In this document: positions 1 through 7,986 of the stretch, one piece after another
Numbering within the stretch: position 1 is the first letter of the stretch
Layout of the letters: each line of letters opens with the position of its first letter
Assembly: GCF_041949975.1 (NCBI RefSeq)
Contig: NZ_JBHFQG010000035.1
Coordinates: 1 to 37,194 of the forward strand
Direction: 5' to 3'
From: Alteribacillus sp041949975
GTDB taxonomy: Bacteria; Bacillota; Bacilli; Bacillales; Marinococcaceae
DNA: 37,194 nt
The notes under the pieces: generated by a model
The model's input: the letters and a program-made list of their open reading frames with translations, nothing else
What the model was told of the DNA's origin: nothing
Databases searched by the model: none
Made by a program: the position numbers and the translations under genes

Positions 1-82
1 TGACAAGGTTGATAGGTCTGAGGTGGAAGCGTGGCGACACGTGAAGCTGACAGATACTAATCGGTCGAGGGCTTATCCAACA
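1..82 (+). rRNA. rrl: 23S ribosomal RNA, 3' end (partial)
   Basis: The first ~82 bases match the conserved 3' end of bacterial 23S rRNA: the segment around 'ctgacagatactaatcggtc' followed by 'gagggcttatcca'. The rest of the gene lies upstream of the window. The exact mature 3' end is estimated. A short spacer, including a small hairpin near 159-173, separates it from 5S. Confidence 0.93.
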
Positions 83-173
83 CAAAGGAAAGCGCCTCGG
101 TGGCTCGAACATTCGTTATGCAGTTTTGAGGGAGCAATTCCCCATAAAAAGGAAAGGATCCCAGAGATCCGAA

Positions 174-291
<118 letters not shown>

Positions 292-356
292 TTTATTTAT
301 ATAATTTTAAAATATTTTTAAAAATCAAGTTGTTTAAGTGAAGTTCTCTTACATAA

Positions 357-432
357 GCTTCCTTAGCTCAGTCGGTAGAGCGCATCCATGGTAAGGATGA
401 GGTCAGCGGTTCGAGCCCGCTAGGAAGCTCCA
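357..432 (+). tRNA. tRNA-Thr (anticodon GGT), CCA encoded
   Basis: A full cloverleaf can be drawn. The acceptor is GCTTCCT/AGGAAGC, the D arm GCTC/GAGC, the anticodon stem CATCC/GGATG with loop ATGGTAA (anticodon GGT), and the T arm AGCGG-TTCGAGC-CCGCT. The discriminator T is followed by encoded CCA. It lies 65 nt after 5S and before the rrn terminator, so it is probably co-transcribed with the rRNA operon. Confidence 0.95.
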
Positions 433-449
433 TACTTATCTTTGAACCA

Positions 450-486
450 CGCGGGTTCCAGGCTTTTCCTGGGGTCCGCGTTTTTA
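450..486 (+). terminator. Intrinsic terminator of the rrn-tRNA-Thr operon
   Basis: A GC-rich stem (CGCGG..TCCAGG pairing with CCTGGG..CCGCG, loop cttt) is followed by TTTTT. It begins 18 nt after the tRNA CCA end. Confidence 0.85.
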
Positions 487-620
487 TATTCTTTCTATGG
501 AAAGTTATCGAATCATATCAGAAAGGGCATTTTGTTTTTTGAAATCGTATCGTGTACCACCATAAGATGAACAAGTTCATAAACATGTTATATTAATTAT
601 AAAAAAATAGATTAAAATAA

Positions 621-646
621 AAAAAGCATCCCTAAACGGATGCTTT
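621..646 (-). terminator. Intrinsic terminator overlapping the acyltransferase stop codon
   Basis: Read on the minus strand, AAAGCATCC / GGATGCTTT with a 6-nt loop runs into a T-rich tract. The stop codon of the minus-strand acyltransferase (632-634) lies inside the hairpin loop region, so the last codons form part of the terminator. Confidence 0.75.
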
Positions 647-1663
647 CTTATTTTTTCTTGAAAAATAAGAGAACGGCTCTATGAGAGGCTGTGTCACTTT
701 TTTAACTATTGCTGAAGATAAGATAACAGTAAATATGATACATCCTATGGCCAAGAGACCTACTTCAAATACTGTATCCATGCCGTCATAAAATTCCGTG
801 TCACGTAAATAGCGGAAAATGAAGCCATGTAACAAATAAACATAAAGAGTGTTTTTTGCGTACTCGGACATAGGACGTTTTTCTTGTGGAACGAAAGCTA
901 AAAAAGCGATAGAAACAGCAATAGTAACTAAATAAGCAAGTAATCTGAACACTCCGCCAGCTGCCATGTTATCAAAACCCATAGCTTGATATGATTCATT
1001 GCCGTAAAAAAGCTCATAGGGTATATCGTAAGCGTAATAATAAAAAACAACAAAGGTTACAACAAAAACAGCTACCCCAAGTATTTTTATTCTCGCATGA
1101 AACAAAAAATCAAAATGGTGGCGTTTCATAAAATACCCGGCTAGAAAAAAAGGAAAGAAGACAATTGTTCTAGATAGACTAAATAAAGAGGTTGGCTCAC
1201 CAAACCCAATAGCAATTCCAAGTGTAGTCGCTATAATTATCATATACGGACTAAATTTAAACAAATGAATGAGGAAATAAAACGAAAACAAGGTAAGCAG
1301 AAACCATAGCGACCAATGCGGTTCGAATATGGGGACTTTCAAGTCGTCCCCCATTACATCATAATAAAAAAACGTGTAAATCACTTGAAAAATTATATAA
1401 GGAACGAGAAGTTTTTGAATCGGTTTTATAAATTCTCGTTGCTGCACTGCTTTTTTTGCAAAAAAGCCTGATATAAATAGAAATAACGGCATATGAAAAC
1501 TAAAAAGCAATAAATATAAACCCCTGCTGAATTGATGCCATTCGATAAGGGGAGTGATGGCATGACTGATAACTACAAGGGCTATAAGTAAAAATTTGAC
1601 GTTATCAAAAAAATAGTCCCTCTTTCCGGATATGTGGGAAGGGGAAGATGAGGATGTCATCAT
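632..1663 (-). CDS. Membrane acyltransferase, acyltransferase-3 / fucose-4-O-acetylase-like family
   Basis: This 343-aa, very hydrophobic protein has about ten predicted membrane spans. It starts with the family hallmark 'RDYFFDNVKFLLIALVVISH', which places a conserved Asp and the proposed catalytic His (about residue 34) in the first span. Family members transfer acetyl or other acyl groups from the cytoplasm to exported sugars or cell-wall polymers; the acceptor here cannot be told from sequence. Two adjacent ATGs (1663 and 1660) follow an AGGTG ribosome-binding site. The second has better spacing, but I keep the first. The gene stands alone, and its terminator overlaps its stop codon. Family assignment is secure, substrate unknown. 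Confidence 0.85.
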   Translation of the reverse strand: MMTSSSSPSHISGKRDYFFDNVKFLLIALVVISHAITPLIEWHQFSRGLYLLLFSFHMPLFLFISGFFAKKAVQQREFIKPIQKLLVPYIIFQVIYTFFYYDVMGDDLKVPIFEPHWSLWFLLTLFSFYFLIHLFKFSPYMIIIATTLGIAIGFGEPTSLFSLSRTIVFFPFFLAGYFMKRHHFDFLFHARIKILGVAVFVVTFVVFYYYAYDIPYELFYGNESYQAMGFDNMAAGGVFRLLAYLVTIAVSIAFLAFVPQEKRPMSEYAKNTLYVYLLHGFIFRYLRDTEFYDGMDTVFEVGLLAIGCIIFTVILSSAIVKKVTQPLIEPFSYFSRKNKKASV

Positions 1664-2057
1664 ATATTCACCTGCCTGTGTCTTCTGCTCTTAGGACAGT
1701 ATAGACAAACAAAGAGGTTTGCCGCAACCCAAAAGCTTGTGTAAAACTATGGGTGAAACATGGGAGAATATAGAAATGCAGAGTAGGTTTATTACTTGCT
1801 TTCCCTTCTCCTCCGTACAAAACATTTTTTCTGTCTGTTACCGTCAAGTGTGGCCGCATGAGCCAGGATTCCCATTAACATGCAGACTCCTGCTTCTGTC
1901 CTTTTATGTTTCGAGTATGTACAATGCTGCTTCCTGCATGTACGGTGAGCAATTGCTGTCTCATAAGCTTATCACAGCAGGAAAAAAGTACACTTCTCTA
2001 GAATACTACAAGTAGGAATTTTCACAAAAGTCAGATAAGAAGAGGGAGGAATAGAAT
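1664..2057. other. Intergenic region, no gene recognised
   Basis: About 390 bases lie between two divergent genes. The open frames here (up to 98 codons on plus, 63 on minus) overlap each other, have no family resemblance and lack good ribosome-binding sites. The region presumably holds the promoters of the acyltransferase (minus) and the hydrolase (plus), but I cannot point to convincing -35/-10 pairs. Confidence 0.5.
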
Positions 2058-2885
2058 ATGTCCATACAATACGAAGATCAGTCGGTTACGGTTTTTGAAA
2101 GCGCCTTGAATCAAACGACTTCAACTGTTGCCGTGACAAAAGATATTATATTAATAATTGATCCGACGTGGCTTCCAGAAGAGGTTCATACAATACAAAA
2201 GTATGTAAAAGAAAGAGATAATGGACAGATGAAATATTTACTTTTTACTCACTCGGATTTTGATCATATTCTTGGATATAATGCTTTTCCAGAAGCTGTT
2301 ACCATTGCTTCAAGAGGTTTTGTGGCTCGTTCTGGGAAAGAAGAAACGGTTAAAAAAATACAAGATTTTGATGATCAGTATTATATCCGGCGTCCTTATA
2401 TCATTGATTATCCAAAAATTGATATAATTATTGATTATGATGAACAAACCATTGAAGTGGGTGAATCGTCTATTTCCTTTTATCTGGCTCCAGGCCATCA
2501 AGCAGACGATGTTTTTGCAGTTATTAACAATTTAAATGTATTGATATCCGGTGATTATTTAAGTGATGTGGAGTTTCCGTTCATCCATCACAATAGTGAA
2601 GCATATAGCAGAACACTTGATAAAGCGGAATCGATTATAAGAGAAAAAGGAACTGAATTACTTATCCCCGGCCATGGAAAAGCAACAGCAGATATAAAAG
2701 AGATGAAAGATCGTGTGGAAGATTCACGCTGGTATATTCAAGCTTTACGAAAAGAAGTAAACGAGACAGATGCCTACGAAGTGCTGCAGGCTTTTGTTGA
2801 CAGCTTTTCTTTTTCAAGGTTTCTTGGAGAAATGCATGACATGAATATCGAGCAAATCAAGAAAGAAGAACAGCAAAACAGTTAA
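2058..2885 (+). CDS. Metallo-beta-lactamase-fold hydrolase
   Basis: This 275-aa protein has the full metal-ligand set of the MBL superfamily. The HxDxDH motif 'THSDFDH' has His65, Asp67, Asp69 and His70. His147 lies in 'APGHQAD', Asp166 in 'ISGDYL' and His206 in 'PGHGKA'. It should be a cytoplasmic di-zinc (or iron) hydrolase, with no signal peptide. The substrate is unknown; thioesters, lactones and glyoxalase-II-type substrates are all possible. The ATG follows a clear 'gagggagga' ribosome-binding site. It ends 16 nt before the decayed eutH, so the two may once have formed a transcription unit. Confidence 0.88.
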   Translation: MSIQYEDQSVTVFESALNQTTSTVAVTKDIILIIDPTWLPEEVHTIQKYVKERDNGQMKYLLFTHSDFDHILGYNAFPEAVTIASRGFVARSGKEETVKKIQDFDDQYYIRRPYIIDYPKIDIIIDYDEQTIEVGESSISFYLAPGHQADDVFAVINNLNVLISGDYLSDVEFPFIHHNSEAYSRTLDKAESIIREKGTELLIPGHGKATADIKEMKDRVEDSRWYIQALRKEVNETDAYEVLQAFVDSFSFSRFLGEMHDMNIEQIKKEEQQNS

Positions 2886-2901
2886 AAAACAGGTTATTAA
2901 C

Positions 2902-3909
2902 ATGCCGGATCTACAAGAAATAATACTTTGGCTGCTCGCCGTTTTTATGATAATAGGAGCAGTGGATAAAGCATTAGGAAATCAATACGGATATGGGGAA
3001 GCTTTTAAAAGAGGTTTTGCCTCAATTGGCCCGATTGCAGTTGTGATAATTGGAATGATTTCACTTGCCCCAGCAATAGCTGAAATTCTCCGCCCCGCAG
3101 TTGTACCGGTTTACCGTTTTCTTGGTTCAGATCCTGCGATGTTTGCCACCAGTTTATTGGCTCTTGATATGGGCGGATAAGCTCTTGCAGAAGAATTAGC
3201 AGAATCGAAAGAGTCTTCTCAATTTACAGGAATTTTACTCGGTACTATGTTAGGACCTAACGTTGGCTACTGCTGTAGTCATAGTAGAAGCCTTAACAGG
3301 ATGGTCCATTGTGCCTGGAATGAGCCGCCAGAAGAGGGGATTCTGGTGGTTGGCTCCATTGGATTTGTATTAGCTGGAGCTTTTCCATTAGTACATTTTG
3401 TACAGAAAAGGTGGAAAAATAAAAAATTCCGGTTTGGTGAACGTTTTTTCATGAATGAAACGGCTCTATCGGGATGGGTATCATCTTTTGCTCATGTGAT
3501 CCCCATGTTCGCATTAAGTGAGGAAATGAAAGAAGAAGGAAAGATAATGAATTTCGCGTTTGCTGTCAGCGACTTTAACTTTCACCATCCCTGTAGCTCT
3601 CACCATGATAAAAAAGCAGATCAGTATGCGATGACAAAAGGAACATTAGCTGGGATTGCAACTATTCCTGTGGGATTGTTATATAGTTATTGTTATCGGA
3701 TTATGAAAAAGCCAGCAATCATGGTGAAAGGATTTCAACGCTTTGGTACAGCAGTTGTAGTCTTAGCATTCATCCTTGGCGGTCATCTAGCTTTTACAGC
3801 GGCAGTAGACAAGGATATGATCGTTCCGATGTTAATTGGAAATTTTTCAGGGGGTATAGCAGCAATGGCAGTGGCTTATTGGATGATAAAAAAATTACAG
3901 GCCTCCTAA
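2902..3909 (+). pseudogene. Decayed, internally rearranged eutH (ethanolamine transporter family)
   Basis: The first 92 codons read as a normal EutH N-terminus, ending 'LLALDMGG'. A TAA (3178-3180) then replaces the expected Tyr codon, and the same frame continues 'ALAEELAESK...GTMLGP' to about 3258. After that the EutH segments come in the wrong order. Segment 3 ('ATAVVIVEALTGW' through 'MNFAFAVS', about 3259-3570) comes before segment 2 ('TLTFTIPVAL' through 'GFQRFGTAVVVLAF', about 3571-3770), and segment 4 ('ILGGHLAFTAAV' to the end) follows. Frameshifts lie near 3258, 3320-3335 and 3608. The last is explained by loss of one A in a poly-A run. About 50 residues are also missing between 'GIATIPVG' and 'KPAIMVKGF' compared with E. 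coli EutH as I recall it. It cannot encode a working transporter. Confidence 0.85.
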
Positions 3910-4052
3910 ACTAGCGGTAACGACTGTACTAAATGGATAAATTTTTTATTTATTGTAACCTTTGCCTTTTTTCATAATGAAAAATATAATAGTAATGAAG
4001 TACTGATAATATTCATCTTAGAATGTAACGCTAGAAAGAAGGCATGTTACAC

Positions 4053-4826
4053 ATGAAAAAGTGGCCGTTCATTTTAGCCGCAGTCATAACATTGTCAGGA
4101 TGTTCTTCTGATGAACATACAAATGAAGAAGCAGCTCCTGAGGAACAAGAAGCAGAGCCGGCAGCCGGGGAGGAGATGAAAGAAAGCTTACTCGAGAAGG
4201 AAACGGAAGAAAATATTGAACTTCCGGAGCTCAATGAAAAAGGAGAGCTTGTAGAACCTTCCAGCGAACTGGCTTTAGTTAATAGAGAATTTCGTCTTCC
4301 AAAAAAATATGAACCTGAAGATCTGACGGTGCCTGATATTCCTTTTCCGTTTGAAGAAGATCATCCAAAAAAACAAATAAGAGAACCTGCTTCTAAACCT
4401 TTAGAAGAGCTTTTTGGCGAAGCTGCAGAAGAAGGCCTGCAATTATACGCTTTATCAGGATACCGTTCCTATGACAGGCAAGAAGCTATTTTTGCAGCAA
4501 ACGCCGCTGAAGACGGAGAAGAAGAAGCCAACCAGTATAGTGCTAAACCCGGAGAAAGCGAACATCAAAGCGGGTTGGCGATGGATGTAAGTTCTCCAGC
4601 AGCTGATCTTGCCTTAACGGATAAATTTGGTGAAACACCAGAGGGACAATGGCTTAAAGAAAATGCTCATAGATTTGGGTTTATTATCCGTTATCCAGAT
4701 GATAAAACAGACATCACTGGTTTTCAATATGAACCATGGCATCTTCGTTATGTAGGAAAAGAAGCTGCTGAAACGATGTATGAAAAGGACTACACTCTAG
4801 AAGAGTACTACGGACTTCATGAGTAA
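4053..4826 (+). CDS. D-alanyl-D-alanine carboxypeptidase lipoprotein, VanY / peptidase M15B family
   Basis: This 257-aa lipoprotein has signal peptide 'MKKWPFILAAVITLSGC', so Cys17 is the predicted lipidation site. A Glu-rich linker (residues ~20-75) then leads to a C-terminal VanY domain. The zinc ligands are visible: His171 and Asp178 in 'SEHQSGLAMDV', and His230 in 'EPWHLRYVG'. Members trim the terminal D-Ala from peptidoglycan stem peptides outside the membrane, as YodJ/LdcB-type enzymes do. An in-frame ATG at 4044 sits almost on the 'agaaagaagg' ribosome-binding site. The ATG at 4053 has normal spacing and gives a clean signal peptide, so I prefer it. Single gene followed by a terminator. 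Confidence 0.9.
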   Translation: MKKWPFILAAVITLSGCSSDEHTNEEAAPEEQEAEPAAGEEMKESLLEKETEENIELPELNEKGELVEPSSELALVNREFRLPKKYEPEDLTVPDIPFPFEEDHPKKQIREPASKPLEELFGEAAEEGLQLYALSGYRSYDRQEAIFAANAAEDGEEEANQYSAKPGESEHQSGLAMDVSSPAADLALTDKFGETPEGQWLKENAHRFGFIIRYPDDKTDITGFQYEPWHLRYVGKEAAETMYEKDYTLEEYYGLHE

Positions 4827-4830
4827 AACA

Positions 4831-4863
4831 GGAGTGCCTCTTATGAGTAGAGGCAGTCCTTTT
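4831..4863. terminator. Terminator between convergent vanY-like and comB-like genes
   Basis: TGCCTCT (4835-4841) pairs with AGAGGCA (4848-4854), extended by GGA/TCC around one mismatch, and is followed by TTTTC. It can serve the plus-strand carboxypeptidase. The A/T-rich flanks could also let it serve the minus-strand operon that ends at 4878. Confidence 0.7.
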
Positions 4864-4877
4864 CATTTTGATGCTTT

Positions 4878-5618
4878 TTATTCTTTTATTTTTTGTTCAA
4901 CACTTTTTCTAATTAAACAATGATTATGAAGAGCAGGGACAAACGAATAAGATTCATTAAAATTTTTCCAGATGGGGTAGAAATTAATTTTATTTAAAAA
5001 AAGCGCTGTTTCAGATTCGTTATATATTGTGTGCCTTAATGAGGGTGACGCATTTTCATATAGAGTTAAGGCAGCCTTGCTGCCATCAGACAAATCCCAA
5101 TCTTTGCTGGTTAGACAGGTAAGAAGGTGGTCTGCTGTCAGAAAGTCTTCTATAGAAAAACGGCCATGATTACCGGAACAAACAATTAATAATGAATCGT
5201 CACGGTGGTAATCATTAATCGCAGCAGCAGCTGCTGCCGCTGTAAACGGAGAAACAGCATAGACGTTCTTTCCATTCGAAGATTCGTTTAGAGCAACTGT
5301 TCCGTTCGTGGTGAGTAAAATAATGTCTTTATCCGTAATATCCTTTTGTACTAAATGAAGAGGGTCTGGTTTTTCAAATCCTTCTATTTCAAACCCAAGG
5401 TGCTCTCCTGCTAATATAAAAGAATTATTTCGCCTGCTTTCCGCTTCCTGAATTGCTTCTTTTTTACTCTTTGCAGGTATGACGGATTTTGCACCTTTAT
5501 TTAATAACATCGCAATAGTGCTGGTTGCCAGCAAAGTATCAATGACGACCACCGTTAGTCCATACGTCTTTTCAGGAATGATTTCCTCTTTTCTGGTTAG
5601 TAAATGGACGGACGGCAT
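4878..5618 (-). CDS. ComB-like (2-phosphosulfolactate phosphatase family) protein
   Basis: This 246-aa protein shows the ComB fold signatures in order: 'VVVIDTLLATSTI' (residues ~24-36), 'AGEHLGFEIEGF', 'LLTTNGTVAL' and 'CSGNHGRFSIEDF'. ComB enzymes are Mg-dependent phosphatases acting on 2-phosphosulfolactate. The signatures here are altered: the usual D-x-L-R-A-T-S-T has Leu in place of Arg, and the usual G-N-S-P stretch after 'EGF' reads 'EKPDP'. A different substrate, or loss of activity, is therefore plausible. Its ATG overlaps the stop of the upstream kinase gene (TAATG), so translation is coupled. It is the last gene of the minus-strand sigma-54 operon. Inference: it acts on the phosphorylated intermediate made by its neighbour. 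Confidence 0.8.
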   Translation of the reverse strand: MPSVHLLTRKEEIIPEKTYGLTVVVIDTLLATSTIAMLLNKGAKSVIPAKSKKEAIQEAESRRNNSFILAGEHLGFEIEGFEKPDPLHLVQKDITDKDIILLTTNGTVALNESSNGKNVYAVSPFTAAAAAAAINDYHRDDSLLIVCSGNHGRFSIEDFLTADHLLTCLTSKDWDLSDGSKAALTLYENASPSLRHTIYNESETALFLNKINFYPIWKNFNESYSFVPALHNHCLIRKSVEQKIKE

Positions 5619-6676
5619 TAAACAATTTCCTTATCTTTAGCACGGATAGACTGATGCAGTAAATTATTAATACCAATCCCCAGACTTGAAAAGCGTGAAT
5701 CTGAGATTTCTCCTTTATGCCAGCGGTAATAGATCTGCTGTAAAATAACTGCAATTTTTAAAAATGCAAAGCATAAATAATAATGGATGTTATCCATATC
5801 TCTGCCTGTGTTGCTGGCATATGCTTCAACTAAATCGCGGCGCGAATAGAACCCTTCTTTTTCTGTCACAGAAGCAAGACCTGTTTCTGCGTCTCCTGGT
5901 TCTGTCCAGTATGCCATTGTACCCGCAAAGTCTGATAATGGATCACCTACAGTGCAAAGCTCCCAGTCAAATACGCCGACAGCTTTTTCGGGATCGTCTT
6001 TGGAAAACATCATGTTGTTTAATTTAAAGTCATTATGAACAATAGAGCTTTCCGATTGATTGGGAGTATTCGCTAAAAGCCACGGAATAATTTCTTGAAC
6101 GGCATCGCTGCCTTCTACGATAGAACGCTCATAACGTTTCAGCCAGCCCTCAATTTGTCTTTTTAAGTATCCTTCTGGTTTACCTAAGGAGTCCAGTCCA
6201 TGTTTGTATATATCGATGTCATGGAGGGTTGCTAACGTATCTACAACGGCTTGGGAAGCCTTTAGAGGAGCATTTTCCATATGATCCCATTCTTCCGGAA
6301 GCCGATCATCAAGTACAACGCCTTCTTTTTTTTCCATTAAATAAAAGTGTTTATCCATAATGTCTTGATTTTCTTCATATAAATGCGGTTTTGGAGCTAA
6401 AGGAAATACAGGATGAACATGGCTTAAAATAGTATATTCTCTCTGTATGTCGTGGGCACGAGGAGGTATCTCCCCAAAAGGAGGTCTTCGTAAAACGATA
6501 TGCTTGTTTGGAAATTGGAGCAAGTATGTTAAATTCGAGTAGCCTGCAGTAAATTGTTTGACGGTCAAATGAGAAGTGTCTACTTCTGGTAGTTTTGCTT
6601 CGATCGTATTTAATAACTTCTCCCAATTTATTTTTGTCTCAGAAGGGGGTTGGACATCTAAAGCCAAGCTGCTCAA
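5618..6676 (-). CDS. APH-fold kinase, ACAD10/11-kinase and LvaA-like
   Basis: This 352-aa protein belongs to the aminoglycoside phosphotransferase / choline kinase fold. The N-lobe is 'FTAGYSNLTYLL' then 'HIVLRRPPFGEIPPRAHDI'. The catalytic loop 'HNDFKLNN' has His214, Asp216 and Asn221, and the metal site is 'DWE' (237-239). The N-lobe pattern and 'HNDFKLNN...DWELCTVGDP' are typical of the kinase domain of human ACAD10/11 and of the lva-operon kinase LvaA, not of drug-resistance enzymes. Those kinases phosphorylate the 4-hydroxyl of 4-hydroxyacyl-CoAs. It starts with TTG (6676), chosen because 'ggagaggag' lies just upstream and no ATG fits. The TTG overlaps the dehydrogenase stop (TTGA), so the two are coupled. 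Substrate assignment is inference. Confidence 0.85.
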   Translation of the reverse strand: MSSLALDVQPPSETKINWEKLLNTIEAKLPEVDTSHLTVKQFTAGYSNLTYLLQFPNKHIVLRRPPFGEIPPRAHDIQREYTILSHVHPVFPLAPKPHLYEENQDIMDKHFYLMEKKEGVVLDDRLPEEWDHMENAPLKASQAVVDTLATLHDIDIYKHGLDSLGKPEGYLKRQIEGWLKRYERSIVEGSDAVQEIIPWLLANTPNQSESSIVHNDFKLNNMMFSKDDPEKAVGVFDWELCTVGDPLSDFAGTMAYWTEPGDAETGLASVTEKEGFYSRRDLVEAYASNTGRDMDNIHYYLCFAFLKIAVILQQIYYRWHKGEISDSRFSSLGIGINNLLHQSIRAKDKEIV

Positions 6677-7866
6677 TATAACTCCTCTCCTTTTTCAAAA
6701 GCTTTTAGAAGTGTACGGGCGACAACATATCGATGTACTTCGTCTGGACCATCATAAATTCTTGCTGTGCGTGCTTCACGGTAAAAACCTTCAAGAGGGG
6801 TATCGCCAGTGACACCGAGAGCGCCATGAACTTGGATAGCGCGGTCAATGACATCATGAAGAACTTTAGCTCCGTAGAATTTTATTAAAGAAACATCTTT
6901 TCTTGCTTCATCTCCTTGGTCCATTAACCAGGCAGCATGGAGGGTCATTAACCTTGCTGCTTGCATGTCAGCAGCAGAATCAGCAATAAAGTTCTGAATG
7001 CTTTGGAACTGACCGAGAGTTTTCCCGCGAGTTTCCCGTTTCAGGGCATAATCAAGCATTAAATCCATACTGCGGTGACAAACTCCGAGCCAGCGCATGG
7101 CATGAGTAATTCTTCCAGGACCAAGGCGCAGCTGAGCTAGTTTAAAACCTTCCCCTCGGTTTCCAAGCATATTTTCTTCTGGAATACGACAGTTTGTATA
7201 GCGAACTTCACAATGTCCCCCTGCAAAATGGTCTCCAATCACCGGAACTTCTCTTACAATTTCAAATCCGGGATTATCATTCTCCACTATAAATAGGCTG
7301 GTTTTCTTATGAGGTTTAGCGTCTGGGTCGGTAACCGCCATTACAATGGAAAAAGATGAACCGACAGCGCCTGTGGTGAACCATTTGTGAGCATTGATGA
7401 CCCATTCATCCCCGTCTTTTTCAGCTGAAGCTTGAAGTGTTCTAGGATCAGAGCCGGAAACTTCAGGCTCTGTCATCGCAAAGCATGAGCGGATATCCCC
7501 GTTGGCAAGAGGAAGTAAATATTTTTCTCTTTGTTTTTCCGTTGCAGCATGAACAAGAATTTCACCGTTACCAGCATCTGGAGCCATCGAACCAAAGATA
7601 TAAGGGGCTATAGGGCTTCTGCCAATGACTTCCGATAATAAACCTAATGTAATAAAACCTGTTCCCATTCCTCCTACATCTTTAGGAAGATGGCCGGCCC
7701 ACAACCCTAAGTCTTTTACTTTTTGCTGCAAAGGCTTTAGTATATCATCAGGTAAGCCGCGATGAGGAACCATGTGTTTTTCATTTGGATAAACATAATC
7801 TTTCATAAATTGACTAGCTGTATCGATAATATGATGCTGTTCTTCTGATGGACTAAAATCAAACAT
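6673..7866 (-). CDS. Acyl-CoA dehydrogenase, ACAD10/11-like (LvaC-like)
   Basis: This 397-aa protein has a full acyl-CoA dehydrogenase layout. The N-terminal helical domain is 'FSPSEEQHHIIDTA', the FAD/substrate middle domain contains 'CFAMTEPEVSGSDP' and 'HKWFTTGAVG', and the C-terminal helical domain contains 'IQVHGALGVTGDTP'. The usual catalytic-Glu motif (YEG) reads 'IYDGPDEVHRY' here, with Asp372. The DGPDEVH form is what I recall from the ACAD domain of ACAD10/11. Those enzymes remove phosphate from a 4-phosphoacyl-CoA to give an enoyl-CoA. It is first in the minus operon, directly behind a sigma-54 promoter and ahead of the matching kinase. Dehydrogenase family is certain; the phosphate-elimination role is inferred. 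Confidence 0.9.
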   Translation of the reverse strand: MFDFSPSEEQHHIIDTASQFMKDYVYPNEKHMVPHRGLPDDILKPLQQKVKDLGLWAGHLPKDVGGMGTGFITLGLLSEVIGRSPIAPYIFGSMAPDAGNGEILVHAATEKQREKYLLPLANGDIRSCFAMTEPEVSGSDPRTLQASAEKDGDEWVINAHKWFTTGAVGSSFSIVMAVTDPDAKPHKKTSLFIVENDNPGFEIVREVPVIGDHFAGGHCEVRYTNCRIPEENMLGNRGEGFKLAQLRLGPGRITHAMRWLGVCHRSMDLMLDYALKRETRGKTLGQFQSIQNFIADSAADMQAARLMTLHAAWLMDQGDEARKDVSLIKFYGAKVLHDVIDRAIQVHGALGVTGDTPLEGFYREARTARIYDGPDEVHRYVVARTLLKAFEKGEELY

Positions 7867-7903
7867 GGCAACTACTCCTTTACTCTGTGATTACTATAAT
7901 TAT

Positions 7904-7924
7904 GAATGCAAAAATTGTTCCAAT
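7904..7924 (-). promoter_or_regulatory. Sigma-54 (-24/-12) promoter of the dehydrogenase-kinase-ComB operon
   Basis: On the minus strand the site reads TTGGAACAATTTTTGCAT. GG is at 7921-7920 and GC at 7909-7908, separated by exactly 10 bases as SigL/sigma-54 requires. It lies about 40 nt upstream of the dehydrogenase ATG, and the sigma-54 activator gene starts just on the other side. I see no clear activator palindrome near it. If one exists it would fall inside the activator's own coding sequence or in 7925-7986. Confidence 0.8.
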
Positions 7925-7986
7925 ATTATGATAAAATGAAAAAAAGCAAGGATTAAACAACGATCTTAGAAGGGAGGGAGCTTGAA

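Noticed and set aside
1719..2015. 98-codon open frame on the plus strand between the acyltransferase and the MBL hydrolase
   Set aside because: It overlaps another frame on the opposite strand, has no good ribosome-binding site and shows no family-like sequence; it is Cys/Tyr-rich noise.
2058..3909. Working ethanolamine utilisation locus
   Set aside because: The only eut-like gene is a scrambled pseudogene and no ammonia-lyase or microcompartment genes are present.
5618..6676. Aminoglycoside resistance gene
   Set aside because: The APH fold is shared, but the N-lobe and catalytic-loop wording and the coupling to an acyl-CoA dehydrogenase point to the ACAD10/11-LvaA kinase group.
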